Shown one piece after another: positions 1 to 9,392 of a stretch of 64,000 nucleotides of DNA. The translations under genes were made by a program, and so were the position numbers. How positions within the stretch are numbered: the stretch's first letter is position 1; every line of letters starts with the position of its first letter. Source of the DNA: Rhizobium leguminosarum (GTDB taxonomy: Bacteria; Pseudomonadota; Alphaproteobacteria; Rhizobiales; Rhizobiaceae); assembly GCF_004123835.1 (NCBI RefSeq), contig NZ_MZMU01000009.1, forward strand, positions 108,021 through 172,020, given 5' to 3'. The notes under the pieces were generated by a model, which saw nothing but the letters and a program-made list of their open reading frames with translations, was not told the origin of the DNA and ran no database searches.

Positions 1-26
1 AGGGCGCGGCGGAACCGGCGCGCCCT
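1..26. terminator. GC-rich hairpin at the window edge
   Basis: The first 26 bases form a near-perfect stem: AGGGCGCGGCGG pairs with CCGGCGCGCCCT with one mismatch and a two-base loop. There is no T-run, so it is only a possible terminator of a gene lying before the window. Bases 27-234 show no convincing gene and would hold the gltX promoter. Confidence 0.35.
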
Positions 27-234
27 CACGCAATGCCATCGGGCCTTTGCAGGCGTGGTTTTTCTTGACGCGCCCGGTTGAATATGGCCTAAGGCCAGCC
101 GAACGGACGATCGGTGGATAGTGCGGGCGCATGCCCTTTTCCGGCCGGTTTGCCGATGAAGCTATCTGCATCCTTCCGGCCGAACGTCGCTTTCCCCATG
201 AAAGCCGTCCGGCATTCATTGACGGGCACATACA

Positions 235-1701
235 ATGACAGTTTCCGGGACAGCCACCGGCGTCCGCGTCCGCATCGCTCCCTCGCCGACCGGCGAGCCG
301 CATGTCGGCACCGCTTACATCGCTCTCTTCAACTACCTTTTCGCCAAGAAGCACGGCGGCGAGTTCATCCTGCGCATCGAGGATACCGATGCGACGCGCT
401 CGACCCCGGAATTCGAGACGAAGGTGTTGGACGCACTGAAATGGTGTGGGCTGGAATGGAAGGAAGGCCCTGATATCGGTGGCCCCTACGGCCCCTATCG
501 CCAGTCCGACCGCAAGGAAATGTACCAGCCTTACGCACAGCAATTGCTGGACAAGGGCCATGCCTTCCGCTGTTTCTGCACGCCCGCGCGGCTGGAGCAG
601 ATGCGCGAAACCCAGCGCGCCGCCGGCAAGCCGCCGAAGTACGATGGTCTCTGCCTCAACCTCACGGCCGAGGAAGTCACCTCGCGTATGGCCGCCGGCG
701 AGACGACCGTCATCCGCATGAAGATCCCGGCCGAAGGCTCCTGCGACTTCACGGACGGCGTCTATGGCGATGTCAGCATCCCCTGGGATTCAGTCGACAT
801 GCAGGTGCTCGTCAAGGCCGACGGCATGCCGACCTATCATATGGCCAACGTCATCGACGACCATCTGATGAAGATCACCCATGTCGCACGCGGCGAAGAA
901 TGGCTGGCGTCCGTGCCGAAGCACATCCTTCTCTATCGCTATTTCGACTGGGACCAGCCGGTCTTCATGCATCTGTCGCTGATGCGCAATGCCGACAAGT
1001 CGAAGCTGTCGAAGCGCAAGAACCCGACCTCGATCTCCTATTACTCCGCGCTCGGCTATATCCCGGAAGCGCTGATGAACTTCCTCGGCCTGTTCTTCAT
1101 CCAGATCGCCGAGGGCGAAGAGCTCCTGACGATGGATGAGCTCTCCGAGAAGTTCGATCCGGAGAACCTCTCCAAGGCCGGTGCGATCTTCGACATTCAG
1201 AAGCTCGACTGGCTGAACGGCCGCTGGATCCGCGAGAAACTGTCCGAAGAGGAGTTCCAAGCGCGGGTGCTGACCTGGGCGATGGAAAACGACCGCCTGA
1301 AGGAAGGTCTGCGCCTGTCGCAGACGCGCATTTCCAAGCTCGGCGAGCTGCCCGATCTAGCCGGCTTCCTGCTCAAGTCCGATCTTGGCCTGCAGCCTTC
1401 CGACTTCGCCAAGATCAAGTCGCCGCCGGAAGAGATCCTGGAGATCCTCAACACCGTTCAGCCGGATCTCGAAAAGATCCTGGAATGGAATGTCGAGACG
1501 ATCGAGGCGGAGCTGCGCGCTATCGCCGACCGCATGGGCAAGAAGCTGAAGGTCGTGGTCTCACCGCTTTTCGTCGCCGTGTCCGGCTCGTCGCGCTCGC
1601 TGCCGCTCTTCGATTCCATGGCGATCCTCGGCCGGTCCGTTGTGCGTCAGCGCCTGAAGCTCGCCTCGCAGGCGGTCGCCGCCCTGGTCGGCTCGAAGTA
1701 A
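235..1701 (+). CDS. gltX: Glutamyl-tRNA synthetase (class I)
   Basis: The enzyme charges tRNA-Glu with glutamate in the cytoplasm. At 488 residues it has the usual length for bacterial GltX. The class I signatures are visible: a HIGH-type motif, PHVGT, at about residues 22-26 after the APSPTGEPH start of the Rossmann domain, and a KMSKS-type motif, KLSKR, at about 257-261. The C-terminal half is the alpha-helical anticodon-binding part. The ATG at 235 places the APSPTG block about 15 residues in, as expected. lysS follows 22 bp downstream on the same strand, so the two synthetase genes probably share a transcript. Many alphaproteobacteria carry two GltX paralogs, one also charging tRNA-Gln; which one this is cannot be decided here. 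Confidence 0.95.
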   Translation: MTVSGTATGVRVRIAPSPTGEPHVGTAYIALFNYLFAKKHGGEFILRIEDTDATRSTPEFETKVLDALKWCGLEWKEGPDIGGPYGPYRQSDRKEMYQPYAQQLLDKGHAFRCFCTPARLEQMRETQRAAGKPPKYDGLCLNLTAEEVTSRMAAGETTVIRMKIPAEGSCDFTDGVYGDVSIPWDSVDMQVLVKADGMPTYHMANVIDDHLMKITHVARGEEWLASVPKHILLYRYFDWDQPVFMHLSLMRNADKSKLSKRKNPTSISYYSALGYIPEALMNFLGLFFIQIAEGEELLTMDELSEKFDPENLSKAGAIFDIQKLDWLNGRWIREKLSEEEFQARVLTWAMENDRLKEGLRLSQTRISKLGELPDLAGFLLKSDLGLQPSDFAKIKSPPEEILEILNTVQPDLEKILEWNVETIEAELRAIADRMGKKLKVVVSPLFVAVSGSSRSLPLFDSMAILGRSVVRQRLKLASQAVAALVGSK

Positions 1702-1723
1702 GACCAGTCAGAGGATTTCGACA

Positions 1724-3220
1724 ATGGCTGACAACAAGACCGAAAACACCCTTTCCTCCGACGCGACGGAAGTGCGCGCCCAGAAGCTGAAGCTGCTGCG
1801 CGAGCAGATCGGCGAGGTCTATCCGGCGCATTTCCACCGCACGATGACCAATGCCGAGCTTATCGCGAAATATGAGAACCTGGAACCTGACGTCGAGACG
1901 CAGGATGTCGTCACTGTCGCCGGCCGCGTCTACTCGTCGCGCAACACCGGCATGTTCATGGACATCCACGATGCCGGCGGCAAAATCCAGATTTTCAGTC
2001 ACAAGGACACGACTCCGGAAGAAGCCCGTGCGCTTCTGCCGATGATCGACATCGGCGACATCATCGGCGTCACCGGCATCGTACGCCGCACCAAGCGTGG
2101 CGAGCTGACGATCAACGCGCAGACGATCACCATGCTGACGAAGTCGCTGCTGCCGATGCCCGAGAAGTGGCACGGTCTCTCAGACATCGAACTGCGGTAT
2201 CGCAAGCGCCATCTCGACATCATGACCAACGAGGATTCGAAGCTCCGCTTCCAGCAGCGCTCGAAGATACTCTCCGGCATCCGCCGCTTCATGGAAAATG
2301 ACGGCTTCATGGAAGTCGAGACGCCGATGCTGCATTCGGTCTATGGCGGCGCCACCGCCGAGCCGTTCAAGACGCATCACAACACGCTAAAGCTCGATAT
2401 GTACCTGCGCATCGCGCCGGAACTGTTCCTCAAGCGCACGCTGGTCTCAGGGCTGACAGACAAGGTCTTCGAGATCAACCGGAACTTCCGTAACGAAGGC
2501 GTCTCCACCCGGCACAATCCCGAATTCACCATGATGGAGTGTTACTGGGCCTATGCCGACTACGAGGACATCATGGACCTCGTTGAACGGCTGTTCGAAG
2601 CCTTGGCGCTCTCCATTCACGGTACGACAGAATTCCCCTTCGGCGACAAGACCATGTCCTTCAAGGGTCCGTTCAAGCGCGTGCCGATGCCCGACGCCGT
2701 CAAGGAAGCGACCGGCATCGACTTCCGAGCCATCAAGACCGATGAAGAGGCCCGCGCCGCCGCCAAGGCCGCCGGCTTCGCGGTCGAGAAGGATTGGACC
2801 TGGGGTGAATGCCTCGCCTTCATCTTCGAGGAAAAGGTTGAATCCACCCTGATCCAGCCGTCGCATGTGACGCATTTCCCGAAGGACATCTCGCCCTTCG
2901 CCAAGGAAGTGCCGGGCGAACCGCGCCTCGTCGAGCGCTTCGAGACCTATTGCAACGCCTGGGAACTCGGCAACGCCTTCTCGGAACTCAACGATCCCGA
3001 AGAGCAGCGCCGCCGTATGGTCGAGCAGCTCGAACAGGCGCATGCCCGCGGCGAAAAGGAAAAGCAGTTGGACGAGGAATTCCTCGACGCCATCGACCAG
3101 GGCATGCCCCCGGCAGGTGGCCTCGGCATCGGCGTCGACCGTCTCATCATGCTGCTGACCAATGCGCCGTCGATCCGCGACGTCATCCTCTTCCCGGCCC
3201 GCCGCAGCAAGGCCGACTGA
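1724..3220 (+). CDS. lysS: Lysyl-tRNA synthetase (class II)
   Basis: The enzyme attaches lysine to tRNA-Lys. The 498-residue protein has the class II LysRS layout: an N-terminal OB-fold anticodon-binding domain (about 60-150), then the catalytic domain with motif 2 around FRNEGVSTRHNPEFTMMECY and motif 3 at the C-terminus (GGLGIGVDRLIMLL). This distinguishes it from the class I LysK found in some alphaproteobacteria. It starts at an ATG 22 bp after gltX and is probably cotranscribed with it. A hairpin with a T-run at 3242-3274 closes the transcript. Confidence 0.95.
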   Translation: MADNKTENTLSSDATEVRAQKLKLLREQIGEVYPAHFHRTMTNAELIAKYENLEPDVETQDVVTVAGRVYSSRNTGMFMDIHDAGGKIQIFSHKDTTPEEARALLPMIDIGDIIGVTGIVRRTKRGELTINAQTITMLTKSLLPMPEKWHGLSDIELRYRKRHLDIMTNEDSKLRFQQRSKILSGIRRFMENDGFMEVETPMLHSVYGGATAEPFKTHHNTLKLDMYLRIAPELFLKRTLVSGLTDKVFEINRNFRNEGVSTRHNPEFTMMECYWAYADYEDIMDLVERLFEALALSIHGTTEFPFGDKTMSFKGPFKRVPMPDAVKEATGIDFRAIKTDEEARAAAKAAGFAVEKDWTWGECLAFIFEEKVESTLIQPSHVTHFPKDISPFAKEVPGEPRLVERFETYCNAWELGNAFSELNDPEEQRRRMVEQLEQAHARGEKEKQLDEEFLDAIDQGMPPAGGLGIGVDRLIMLLTNAPSIRDVILFPARRSKAD

Positions 3221-3241
3221 CAGGAAGAAGCGCACAAAAAC

Positions 3242-3274
3242 AAAGCGGGGGGCCGGCCGGCACTCCGCTTTTTT
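3242..3274 (+). terminator. Rho-independent terminator after lysS
   Basis: AAAGCGG at 3242-3248 pairs with CCGCTTT at 3265-3271, with a GC-rich inner stem and a run of six T on the plus strand (3269-3274). It sits 21 bp after the lysS stop and just before the convergent gene's stop at 3287. Confidence 0.75.
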
Positions 3275-3286
3275 CATGCCGTCCGT

Positions 3287-4033
3287 TCAGTGGCTCTTGG
3301 ATGGCGAGGCTTCTGCCGGCGGCTCTTCGGCCGGCGCCTCCCCGACCGCATCGGCGCCGTGACCTTCTGCAGCAGGCGCGGCTTCGCTTTCGGCCGCCGG
3401 TGCTGCACCATGCCCGCCGCCCGTGGCCTTCTTGCCCTTTTCCTCGTTCCTGGTCGAGGCGACCGCGACCGGGTCGACGCAATCCTCGAGATCCTTGAAA
3501 GCGGCGCTGATCATGGCGATCTCGTCGGAGGGCATCTCTATCCGCTCGCCGAAGAACAGCCCGTTTTCGCTGGCCTTGCCGTCGTAGTAGCGCGCTGTGT
3601 AGGACTTGTCGTCGAGGCCGGGAACTGTCTTGTCGGGATGCGGGATATAGACGACGTCGGCGCCGATTGCCCGGCCGCGAATGTCCGCACGCAACGTCGG
3701 GCCGTTCTCGTCGAGCACCACCACCTGCACCAGATCTGGCTTCTGCGCGGCATATACCGCCTGGGCGACACGAAGCGCGGTCTTGACCCGCGTCATCCCG
3801 TCGGTCGGTTCGGTCTTGATGTATTTGCGCACCCAGACATGGTCCTGCTTGCGGATCGTCACCAGGTTGACGTCACTGCATTCGAGCCCGTAGCCACCAC
3901 CAGCCGCACCGATCAGCCTGTCCTTGCCGACATAGACCGCCGCACCGCCGGAAACGCCCGTCAGAAGAGCGACTCCACCGATGATGATTGCCAATTTCCG
4001 GGAAGGCCGGAAGATGCGCAGTAAGGCCTTCAC
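3287..4033 (-). CDS. Membrane-anchored protein of unknown function with an Ala/Glu/Pro-rich tail
   Basis: I do not recognise a named family. The 248-residue product has a short basic N-terminus (KALLRIFRPSRK), one transmembrane segment (IIIGGVALLTGVSGGAAVYV), then a soluble, probably periplasmic domain of about 150 residues with Cys residues in LECSD and EDCVD. A low-complexity Ala/Glu/Pro/His-rich tail covers the last 60 residues. The start taken is GTG at 4031-4033, preceded by GGAG about 7 bases upstream; a TTG 13 codons earlier is possible but lacks a site. It is convergent with lysS and divergent from the LysR gene, so nothing about function follows from context. Confidence 0.75.
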   Translation of the reverse strand: MKALLRIFRPSRKLAIIIGGVALLTGVSGGAAVYVGKDRLIGAAGGGYGLECSDVNLVTIRKQDHVWVRKYIKTEPTDGMTRVKTALRVAQAVYAAQKPDLVQVVVLDENGPTLRADIRGRAIGADVVYIPHPDKTVPGLDDKSYTARYYDGKASENGLFFGERIEMPSDEIAMISAAFKDLEDCVDPVAVASTRNEEKGKKATGGGHGAAPAAESEAAPAAEGHGADAVGEAPAEEPPAEASPSKSH

Positions 4034-4211
4034 GCCAACTGCTCCGCCATCTGAAACTCCAACGCAGGACAAGTGCTGAGAATGCTAAAGAAATGACGTT
4101 TCCGAAAGTTTAAGTGGGCGTGTGAAGCCTGCGCCATTTTGAGAAAACACCAAAAAAGGTCCGCATTCCCGACCGCTTGCCACGGCCTGTTCCGCCATGC
4201 TCTAAACGCCC

Positions 4212-5120
4212 ATGGCCTTCACACTTCGCCAGGTTCAATATTTCGTCGCCGTCGCCGAACAGGGTTCGGTGACGCGAGCCGCACAGAACCTTTCGATCTC
4301 GCAATCCTCGGTGACGGAAGCGCTGAAGGAGCTCGAAACCGACCTTGGCGTCGAACTCTTCGAGCGTCATCCGCGCGGCCTGACGATCACCCATAATGGC
4401 CACCAGTTCCTGCGTCACGCGACGAAGATCCTGGCTTCCGTCTCCGATGCACGGACCAGTTTCTCCGGGCAGCAAAGCGCCCTCTCCGGCACGCTGAACA
4501 TCGGCGTCACCTCGCTTGTCGCCGGCTACGTGCTCTCCGACCTCCTGGCGCGATACCGGCGCGCCTGTCCGGGCATCGAGGTCAGCGCCATCGAGGACAA
4601 TGGCGGTTACCTCGAACATCTCCTGGTCGGCGGCGAATTGGATGTCGCCGTGATGGTCATTTCCAACTTGCGCGACCGTATGGCGCTGCAAGCGGAAATC
4701 CTCGAAACCTCGCCCTATCGACTATGGCTGCCGATGGGCCATCCGCTGGTGTCGGCCGACATCATCTCGGTCGCCGACATCGCCCGCGAACCGCTGATCA
4801 TGCTGACGGTCGACGAAATCGAGGAGAATACCGGCAAGCTGCTCTCGGCACTCGGCGCCCGCCCGCATGTCGCTTTCCGCACCCGCTCGGTGGAGGCCGT
4901 GCGCAGCCTGGTTGCAACAGGAGCCGGCGTGGCCCTGCTTCCCGATCTTGTCTACCGACCATGGTCGCTGGAAGGCGACCGCATCGAGAGCCGCGACGTC
5001 TCCGGTTCGCTGCCGGTCGTCCAGGTCGGCATGGTCTGGCGCAAGGGCTCCAGCCTGCCGCAGGCGGCGCGCGATTTCGTCGGCATCGCCGAAAGCTTGC
5101 GCTCCGGTCGCATCCGCTGA
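4212..5120 (+). CDS. LysR-family transcriptional regulator
   Basis: The 302-residue protein has the LysR layout: an N-terminal winged helix-turn-helix (about 1-60, FTLRQVQYFVAVAEQGSVTRAAQ) and a periplasmic-binding-protein-like effector domain (about 90-295). It lies 113 bp upstream of, and in the same direction as, the polyamine importer genes, so it may control them. LysR genes are more often divergent from their targets, so this is inference from proximity. The palindrome at 5121-5137, directly after its stop, could be the binding site. The ligand cannot be read from the sequence. Confidence 0.9.
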   Translation: MAFTLRQVQYFVAVAEQGSVTRAAQNLSISQSSVTEALKELETDLGVELFERHPRGLTITHNGHQFLRHATKILASVSDARTSFSGQQSALSGTLNIGVTSLVAGYVLSDLLARYRRACPGIEVSAIEDNGGYLEHLLVGGELDVAVMVISNLRDRMALQAEILETSPYRLWLPMGHPLVSADIISVADIAREPLIMLTVDEIEENTGKLLSALGARPHVAFRTRSVEAVRSLVATGAGVALLPDLVYRPWSLEGDRIESRDVSGSLPVVQVGMVWRKGSSLPQAARDFVGIAESLRSGRIR

Positions 5121-5137
5121 TATCGGAATTTCCGATA
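5121..5137. promoter_or_regulatory. Perfect palindrome between the LysR gene and the importer
   Basis: TATCGGAA and TTCCGATA form perfect 8-base arms around a single T, abutting the LysR stop codon and lying about 97 bp before the start of the binding-protein gene. It has a T-N-A core compatible with a LysR-type site. A short transcript hairpin is the alternative. Confidence 0.4.
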
Positions 5138-5233
5138 CCGTCTTTCTGATAAATGAATTTGCGAAAGCGGCTTTTTCGCGTCACCTTTTCATCCGGGAAC
5201 AAACCGCCACAGAAGTGGCAAACCGGGAGACGG

Positions 5234-6397
5234 ATGATGACGGATCTGTTGAAATCCTGCACGGCAGCGCTTGCCTGCCTGAGCTTCGCGACGCAGGTAA
5301 TCGCCGCCGAACCGCTGAAGGCCTTGGGCAAGGGCGAAGGTGCGGTCAGCATTGTCGCCTGGGCCGGCTATATCGAACGCGGCGAAACCGACAAGAAATA
5401 CGACTGGGTCACCGATTTCGAAAAGGAGACCGGCTGCAAGGTTTCCGTCAAGACCGCCGCCACCTCGGATGAAATGGTGTCGCTGATGAACGAGGGCGGC
5501 TTCGACTTGGTCACGGCATCGGGCGACGCCTCGCTCCGCCTCATCGCCGGCAAGCGTGTCCAGCCGATCAACACCGATCTGATCCCGAGCTTCAAGACCG
5601 TCGACGAGCGCCTGCAGAACGGCCCGTGGTATACGGTCGGCGACATGCATTACGGCGTGCCCTATCTCTGGGGGCCGAACGTGCTGATGTACAATGCCGA
5701 CGCCTTCAAGGACAAGGCGCCGACCAGTTGGAACGTCGTCTTCGAGGAGCAGACACTGCCCGACGGCAAGTCGAACAAGGGCCGCGTCCAGGCCTATGAC
5801 GGCGCGATCTACATCGCCGATGCCGCCATGTATCTGATGGCCCACAAGCCGGATCTCGGCATCAAGGATCCCTACGAGCTGAACGAGGACCAGTACAAGG
5901 CCGCCCTCGACCTGTTGCGCGGCCAGCGCAAGCTCGTCTCCCGCTACTGGCATGACGCGATGATCCAGATCGACGACTTCAAGAACGAAGGCGTCGTCGC
6001 CTCCGGCTCCTGGCCTTTCCAGGTGAACCTGCTGCAGGCCGACAAGCAGAAGATCGCCTCCACTTTCCCGGATGAAGGCGTCACCGGCTGGGCCGACACC
6101 ACCATGCTGCATGCCGACAGCGAACATCCGAACTGCGCCTATATGTGGATGGAACATTCGCTGAAGGCCAAGGTCCAGGGTGATGCTGCCGCCTGGTTCG
6201 GCGCCGTGCCCTCCGTTCCCGCGGCCTGCAAGGGCAACGAACTGATGGGCGATAGCGGCTGCGCCACCAACGGATTCGATCACTTCGACAAGATCAAGTT
6301 CTGGAAGACCCCGGTCGCCAAATGCACGACGCAGAGCGAATGCGTGCCCTATCATCGCTGGGTGTCTGATTATATCGGCGTGATCGGCGGGCGGTAA
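5234..6397 (+). CDS. ydcS: Polyamine ABC transporter substrate-binding protein, YdcS-like
   Basis: This is the periplasmic binding protein of a putrescine/spermidine-type importer. It closely resembles E. coli YdcS along its length: the blocks AWAGYIERG, KTAATSDEMVSLM, DLVTASGDASLRLI, LPDGKSNKGRVQAYDG and DFKNEGVVAS are recognisable family signatures. The chosen start, ATG 5234, has GGGAGACGG upstream and gives a Sec signal peptide ending at about residue 26 (QVIAAEP). An upstream in-frame ATG at 5153 would bury the signal peptide. The mature protein of about 360 residues is normal for the family. It is first in a five-gene set in the same order as E. coli ydcSTUVW. Confidence 0.9.
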   Translation: MMTDLLKSCTAALACLSFATQVIAAEPLKALGKGEGAVSIVAWAGYIERGETDKKYDWVTDFEKETGCKVSVKTAATSDEMVSLMNEGGFDLVTASGDASLRLIAGKRVQPINTDLIPSFKTVDERLQNGPWYTVGDMHYGVPYLWGPNVLMYNADAFKDKAPTSWNVVFEEQTLPDGKSNKGRVQAYDGAIYIADAAMYLMAHKPDLGIKDPYELNEDQYKAALDLLRGQRKLVSRYWHDAMIQIDDFKNEGVVASGSWPFQVNLLQADKQKIASTFPDEGVTGWADTTMLHADSEHPNCAYMWMEHSLKAKVQGDAAAWFGAVPSVPAACKGNELMGDSGCATNGFDHFDKIKFWKTPVAKCTTQSECVPYHRWVSDYIGVIGGR

Positions 6398-6430
6398 TTT
6401 GCATCCTCACTGAGGGGACTGTTGCAGCGT

Positions 6431-6581
6431 AAGACCCCTCCCCAACCCCTCCCCACAAGGGGGAGGGGCTTCAGCGGCCATCGCCTATAGTCCCTGCTGC
6501 ATGCAGCAGTAAGGTTGTATCCGAACGGTCCCGCACGTTAAGTCCCTCCCCCTTGTGGGGAGGGGTTGGGGAGGGGTTTTT
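6431..6581. repeat. Long inverted repeat with two C/G-rich arms and a central palindrome
   Basis: The arms at 6431-6471 and 6540-6581 are nearly perfect reverse complements over about 41 bases. Each arm is itself a small hairpin (CCCTCCCC, ACAA, GGGGGAGGGG). The loop contains a perfect 16-base palindrome, CTGCTGCATGCAGCAG, at 6494-6509. It resembles Rhizobium intergenic mosaic elements (RIME-like). It fills the gap between the binding-protein and ATPase genes, where a strong RNA structure could reduce downstream expression or protect the upstream mRNA. Confidence 0.8.
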
Positions 6582-6632
6582 ACGCTTGCAAAATCGCACC
6601 CATTCAGCGCATTCCCAAGACCCGGAGCCACC

Positions 6633-7619
6633 ATGACCCCCGCCGTCCGTTTCCAGCAGGTATCGCGCCATTTCGGCCAGGTTCGCGCCGTCGACGGCGT
6701 CGATCTCGAGATCGCGCCCGGCGAATTCTTTGCCATGCTCGGGCCATCCGGCTCCGGCAAGACAACGTGCCTGAGATTGATCGCCGGCTTCGAGCAGCCA
6801 ACCGCGGGGCATATCCAGATCTTCGGCGAGACGGCCGACGGCATTCCGCCTTATCGCCGCAACGTCAACACCGTGTTCCAGGACTACGCACTCTTTCCGC
6901 ATCTGAACATCCTCGACAATGTTGCCTATGGGCTGATGGTCAAGGGCGTCGGCAAGGCGGAGCGGATGAAGGCGGCAGGCGATGCCCTCGAGCTCGTCAA
7001 GCTGCCGGGCTACGGCGCCCGCCGTCCCGGCCAGTTGTCCGGCGGCCAGCGGCAGCGCGTGGCGCTCGCCCGCGCGCTCGTCAATAAGCCGAAGGTGCTG
7101 CTGCTCGACGAGCCGCTCGGCGCGCTCGACCTGAAGCTGCGCGAACAGATGCAGGAGGAATTGAAGAGCCTGCAGCGCGCGCTCGGCATCACCTTCGTCT
7201 TCGTTACCCACGATCAGGGCGAGGCGCTGTCCATGGCCGACCGCGTCGCCGTCTTCAACGATGGCAATATCGTCCAGCAAGGCACGCCGCAGGATATCTA
7301 CCGCTGCCCGAAGACCCGCTTCGTCGCCAATTTCGTCGGCTCGTCGAACGTCATTGCGCCTGAGCTGATGGCCTTGCTCGGCGGCGAGAAACGCTGGGCG
7401 AGCCTGCGCCCCGAGGCGATCCGGCTGGCAAGCGATGGCGTCGAGGCGAAAGTTGAAAATGCAAGCTTCCTCGGCGCCGCCACCCGTCTCAGCGTCGATC
7501 TCAACGGCAGCCGGCTGCATGTCATGCTGCCGGCGGGCGCGCCTGTGCCGGATCTCGGCGCCGGTATCCGCCTCGCCTGGCAGCCGGCCGATATCCACTA
7601 CATGGATGATGCGGCATGA
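6633..7619 (+). CDS. ydcT: Polyamine ABC transporter ATP-binding protein, YdcT/PotA-like
   Basis: This is the cytoplasmic ATPase of the importer. Walker A (GPSGSGKTT) lies at about 37-45, the signature LSGGQ at 135-139, Walker B (LLLDEP) at 156-161, and an H-loop (VTHDQGEA) follows. A TOBE domain fills the C-terminus, giving 328 residues. The start ATG 6633 is preceded by CGGAGCC. An upstream ATG at 6555 lies inside the inverted repeat and would add 26 unrelated residues, so it was rejected. The 3' end overlaps the permease start by four bases (ATGA), indicating translational coupling. Confidence 0.92.
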   Translation: MTPAVRFQQVSRHFGQVRAVDGVDLEIAPGEFFAMLGPSGSGKTTCLRLIAGFEQPTAGHIQIFGETADGIPPYRRNVNTVFQDYALFPHLNILDNVAYGLMVKGVGKAERMKAAGDALELVKLPGYGARRPGQLSGGQRQRVALARALVNKPKVLLLDEPLGALDLKLREQMQEELKSLQRALGITFVFVTHDQGEALSMADRVAVFNDGNIVQQGTPQDIYRCPKTRFVANFVGSSNVIAPELMALLGGEKRWASLRPEAIRLASDGVEAKVENASFLGAATRLSVDLNGSRLHVMLPAGAPVPDLGAGIRLAWQPADIHYMDDAA

Positions 7620-8578
7620 CGGCGCTCACCATGTCAGGCGGCAAGACTTCGATCCTTCCGGGCCGCGGCGGTTTCTTCGGCCAACTGTCGGATACCTTCT
7701 GGCGGCACCCGAAGCTGCTGCTCTTCCTGATGCTGACGCCGCCGCTGCTGTGGCTCGGCATCATCTATATCGGCTCACTGATCGCCCTACTTCTGCAGAG
7801 CTTCTTCTCGATCGACGATTTCTCCGGGCTGGTGAATACCGAATTCACCCTCTCGACCTATGCCCAACTGCTGAATCCTGCGAATTTCGACATCATCATC
7901 CGTACCCTGGTGATGTCGGCGCTGGTCACCCTCGCTGCCGCCCTGATCGGCTTCCCGATCGCCTATTATGCGGCGCGTTATGCGCAAGGCAAATGGAAGG
8001 CGCTCTTCTATCTCGGCGTCATGCTGCCGCTTTGGTCGAGCTATCTCGTCAAGATCTACGCCTGGAAGCTGATCCTCGCCAAGGAGGGCATCCTCACCTG
8101 GATCTTTGAGAAGCTCCATCTCTCCTGGCTGCTCGATGCCATCCTGAACCTGCCCGTCATCGGCGGAAACTCGCTGTCGGTGAGCTACCTCGGCACCTTC
8201 ATCGTCTTCGTCTATATCTGGCTTCCCTATATGATCCTGCCGACGCAGGCGGCCCTTGAGCGTGTGCCCGGCAACCTGATCGAGGCCTCGGCGGATCTCG
8301 GCGCCACGCCGCGCCAGACCTTCCGTACTGTGCTCCTGCCCTTAGCGCTCCCCGGCATCGTCGCTGGTTCGATCTTCACCTTCTCGCTGACATTGGGTGA
8401 TTACATCATCCCGCAGATCATCGGCTCGTCCAGGCTCTTCATCGGCCAGGCGGTCTATGCCCAGCAGGGAACGGCCGGCAACGTGCCGCTCGCCGCCGCC
8501 TTCTCCGTCGTGCCGATCGTCATCATGGCGCTTTACCTGTCGCTCGCCAAGAAGATGGGGGCCTTCGATGCGCTCTGA
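7616..8578 (+). CDS. ydcU: Polyamine ABC transporter permease, YdcU/PotB-like
   Basis: An inner-membrane permease of 320 residues. Hydrophobic segments start at about residue 35 ([19 protein letters not shown]), and the cytoplasmic EAA loop that contacts the ATPase appears as [27 protein letters not shown]. The ATG overlaps the ATPase stop (ATGA), and the last 11 bases overlap the next permease. PotB/PotC-type heterodimers form the channel of polyamine importers, and the gene order supports that pairing here. Confidence 0.92.
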   Translation: MTALTMSGGKTSILPGRGGFFGQLSDTFWRHPKLLLFLMLTPPLLWLGIIYIGSLIALLLQSFFSIDDFSGLVNTEFTLSTYAQLLNPANFDIIIRTLVMSALVTLAAALIGFPIAYYAARYAQGKWKALFYLGVMLPLWSSYLVKIYAWKLILAKEGILTWIFEKLHLSWLLDAILNLPVIGGNSLSVSYLGTFIVFVYIWLPYMILPTQAALERVPGNLIEASADLGATPRQTFRTVLLPLALPGIVAGSIFTFSLTLGDYIIPQIIGSSRLFIGQAVYAQQGTAGNVPLAAAFSVVPIVIMALYLSLAKKMGAFDAL

Positions 8579-9380
8579 CCTCAAGACATCGCCGCTGGCT
8601 TTGAAGATCGCCGCAGCCGTCGGACTGCTCTTCCTGCACCTGCCGATCCTCTTGATCTTCGTCTATGCCTTCACGACCGAGGAAAAAAGCTATCAATGGC
8701 CGCCGCCGGGGCTGACGCTGCAATGGTTCCCCGTTGCCTGGAACCGGCCGGACGTCTGGTCGGCGCTCAGCCTTTCCGTGCAGGTCGCCGTCATCGCCAC
8801 GGCGATCGCGCTGGTCCTCGGCACGCTCTGTGCGGCAGCCGTCAGCCAGACGAAGTTCTTCGGCCGCGAGGCGATCTCGCTGCTGGTAATCCTGCCGATC
8901 GCCCTTCCCGGCATCATCACCGGCATTGCGCTCCGCTCCGCCTTCAGCCTGTTCGATATTCCGTTTTCGGTCTGGACGATCGTGCTCGGCCACGCCACGT
9001 TCTGCGTGGTCGTCGTCTACAACAATGCGGTCGCCCGCTTCCGCCGCACCTCCGGCTCGCTGATCGAGGCCTCGATGGATCTCGGCGCCGATGGCTTCCA
9101 GACCTTCCGCCATGTCATCCTGCCGAATATCGGCACCGCCCTTCTTGCCGGCGGCATGCTTGCCTTCGCGCTGTCCTTCGACGAGGTCATCGTCACCACC
9201 TTCACCGGCGGCCAGCAATCGACCTTGCCGATCTGGATGCTCGAAGAACTCATCCGCCCGCGCCAGCGCCCCGTCACCAATGTGGTCGCCATGGTCGTCG
9301 TGCTCGTCACCTTCCTGCCGATCCTGGCAGCCTATTACCTCACCCGCGATGGCGACCAGATCGCCGGCGCCGGCAAATAA
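8568..9380 (+). CDS. ydcV: Polyamine ABC transporter permease, YdcV/PotC-like
   Basis: The second membrane subunit, 270 residues, with about six transmembrane segments and an EAA loop ([25 protein letters not shown]). The ATG at 8568 ([13 protein letters not shown]) overlaps the end of the first permease gene by 11 bases. An open frame extends further upstream inside that gene but is only a shadow. It is followed 12 bp later by the aldehyde dehydrogenase gene, so the importer and enzyme are one transcription unit. Confidence 0.92.
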   Translation: MRSDLKTSPLALKIAAAVGLLFLHLPILLIFVYAFTTEEKSYQWPPPGLTLQWFPVAWNRPDVWSALSLSVQVAVIATAIALVLGTLCAAAVSQTKFFGREAISLLVILPIALPGIITGIALRSAFSLFDIPFSVWTIVLGHATFCVVVVYNNAVARFRRTSGSLIEASMDLGADGFQTFRHVILPNIGTALLAGGMLAFALSFDEVIVTTFTGGQQSTLPIWMLEELIRPRQRPVTNVVAMVVVLVTFLPILAAYYLTRDGDQIAGAGK

Positions 9381-9392
9381 AGGGAGAACATC

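Noticed and set aside
5153..5233. Upstream start for the polyamine binding protein
   Set aside because: It would place 27 basic residues before a normal signal peptide; the downstream ATG has the better ribosome site.
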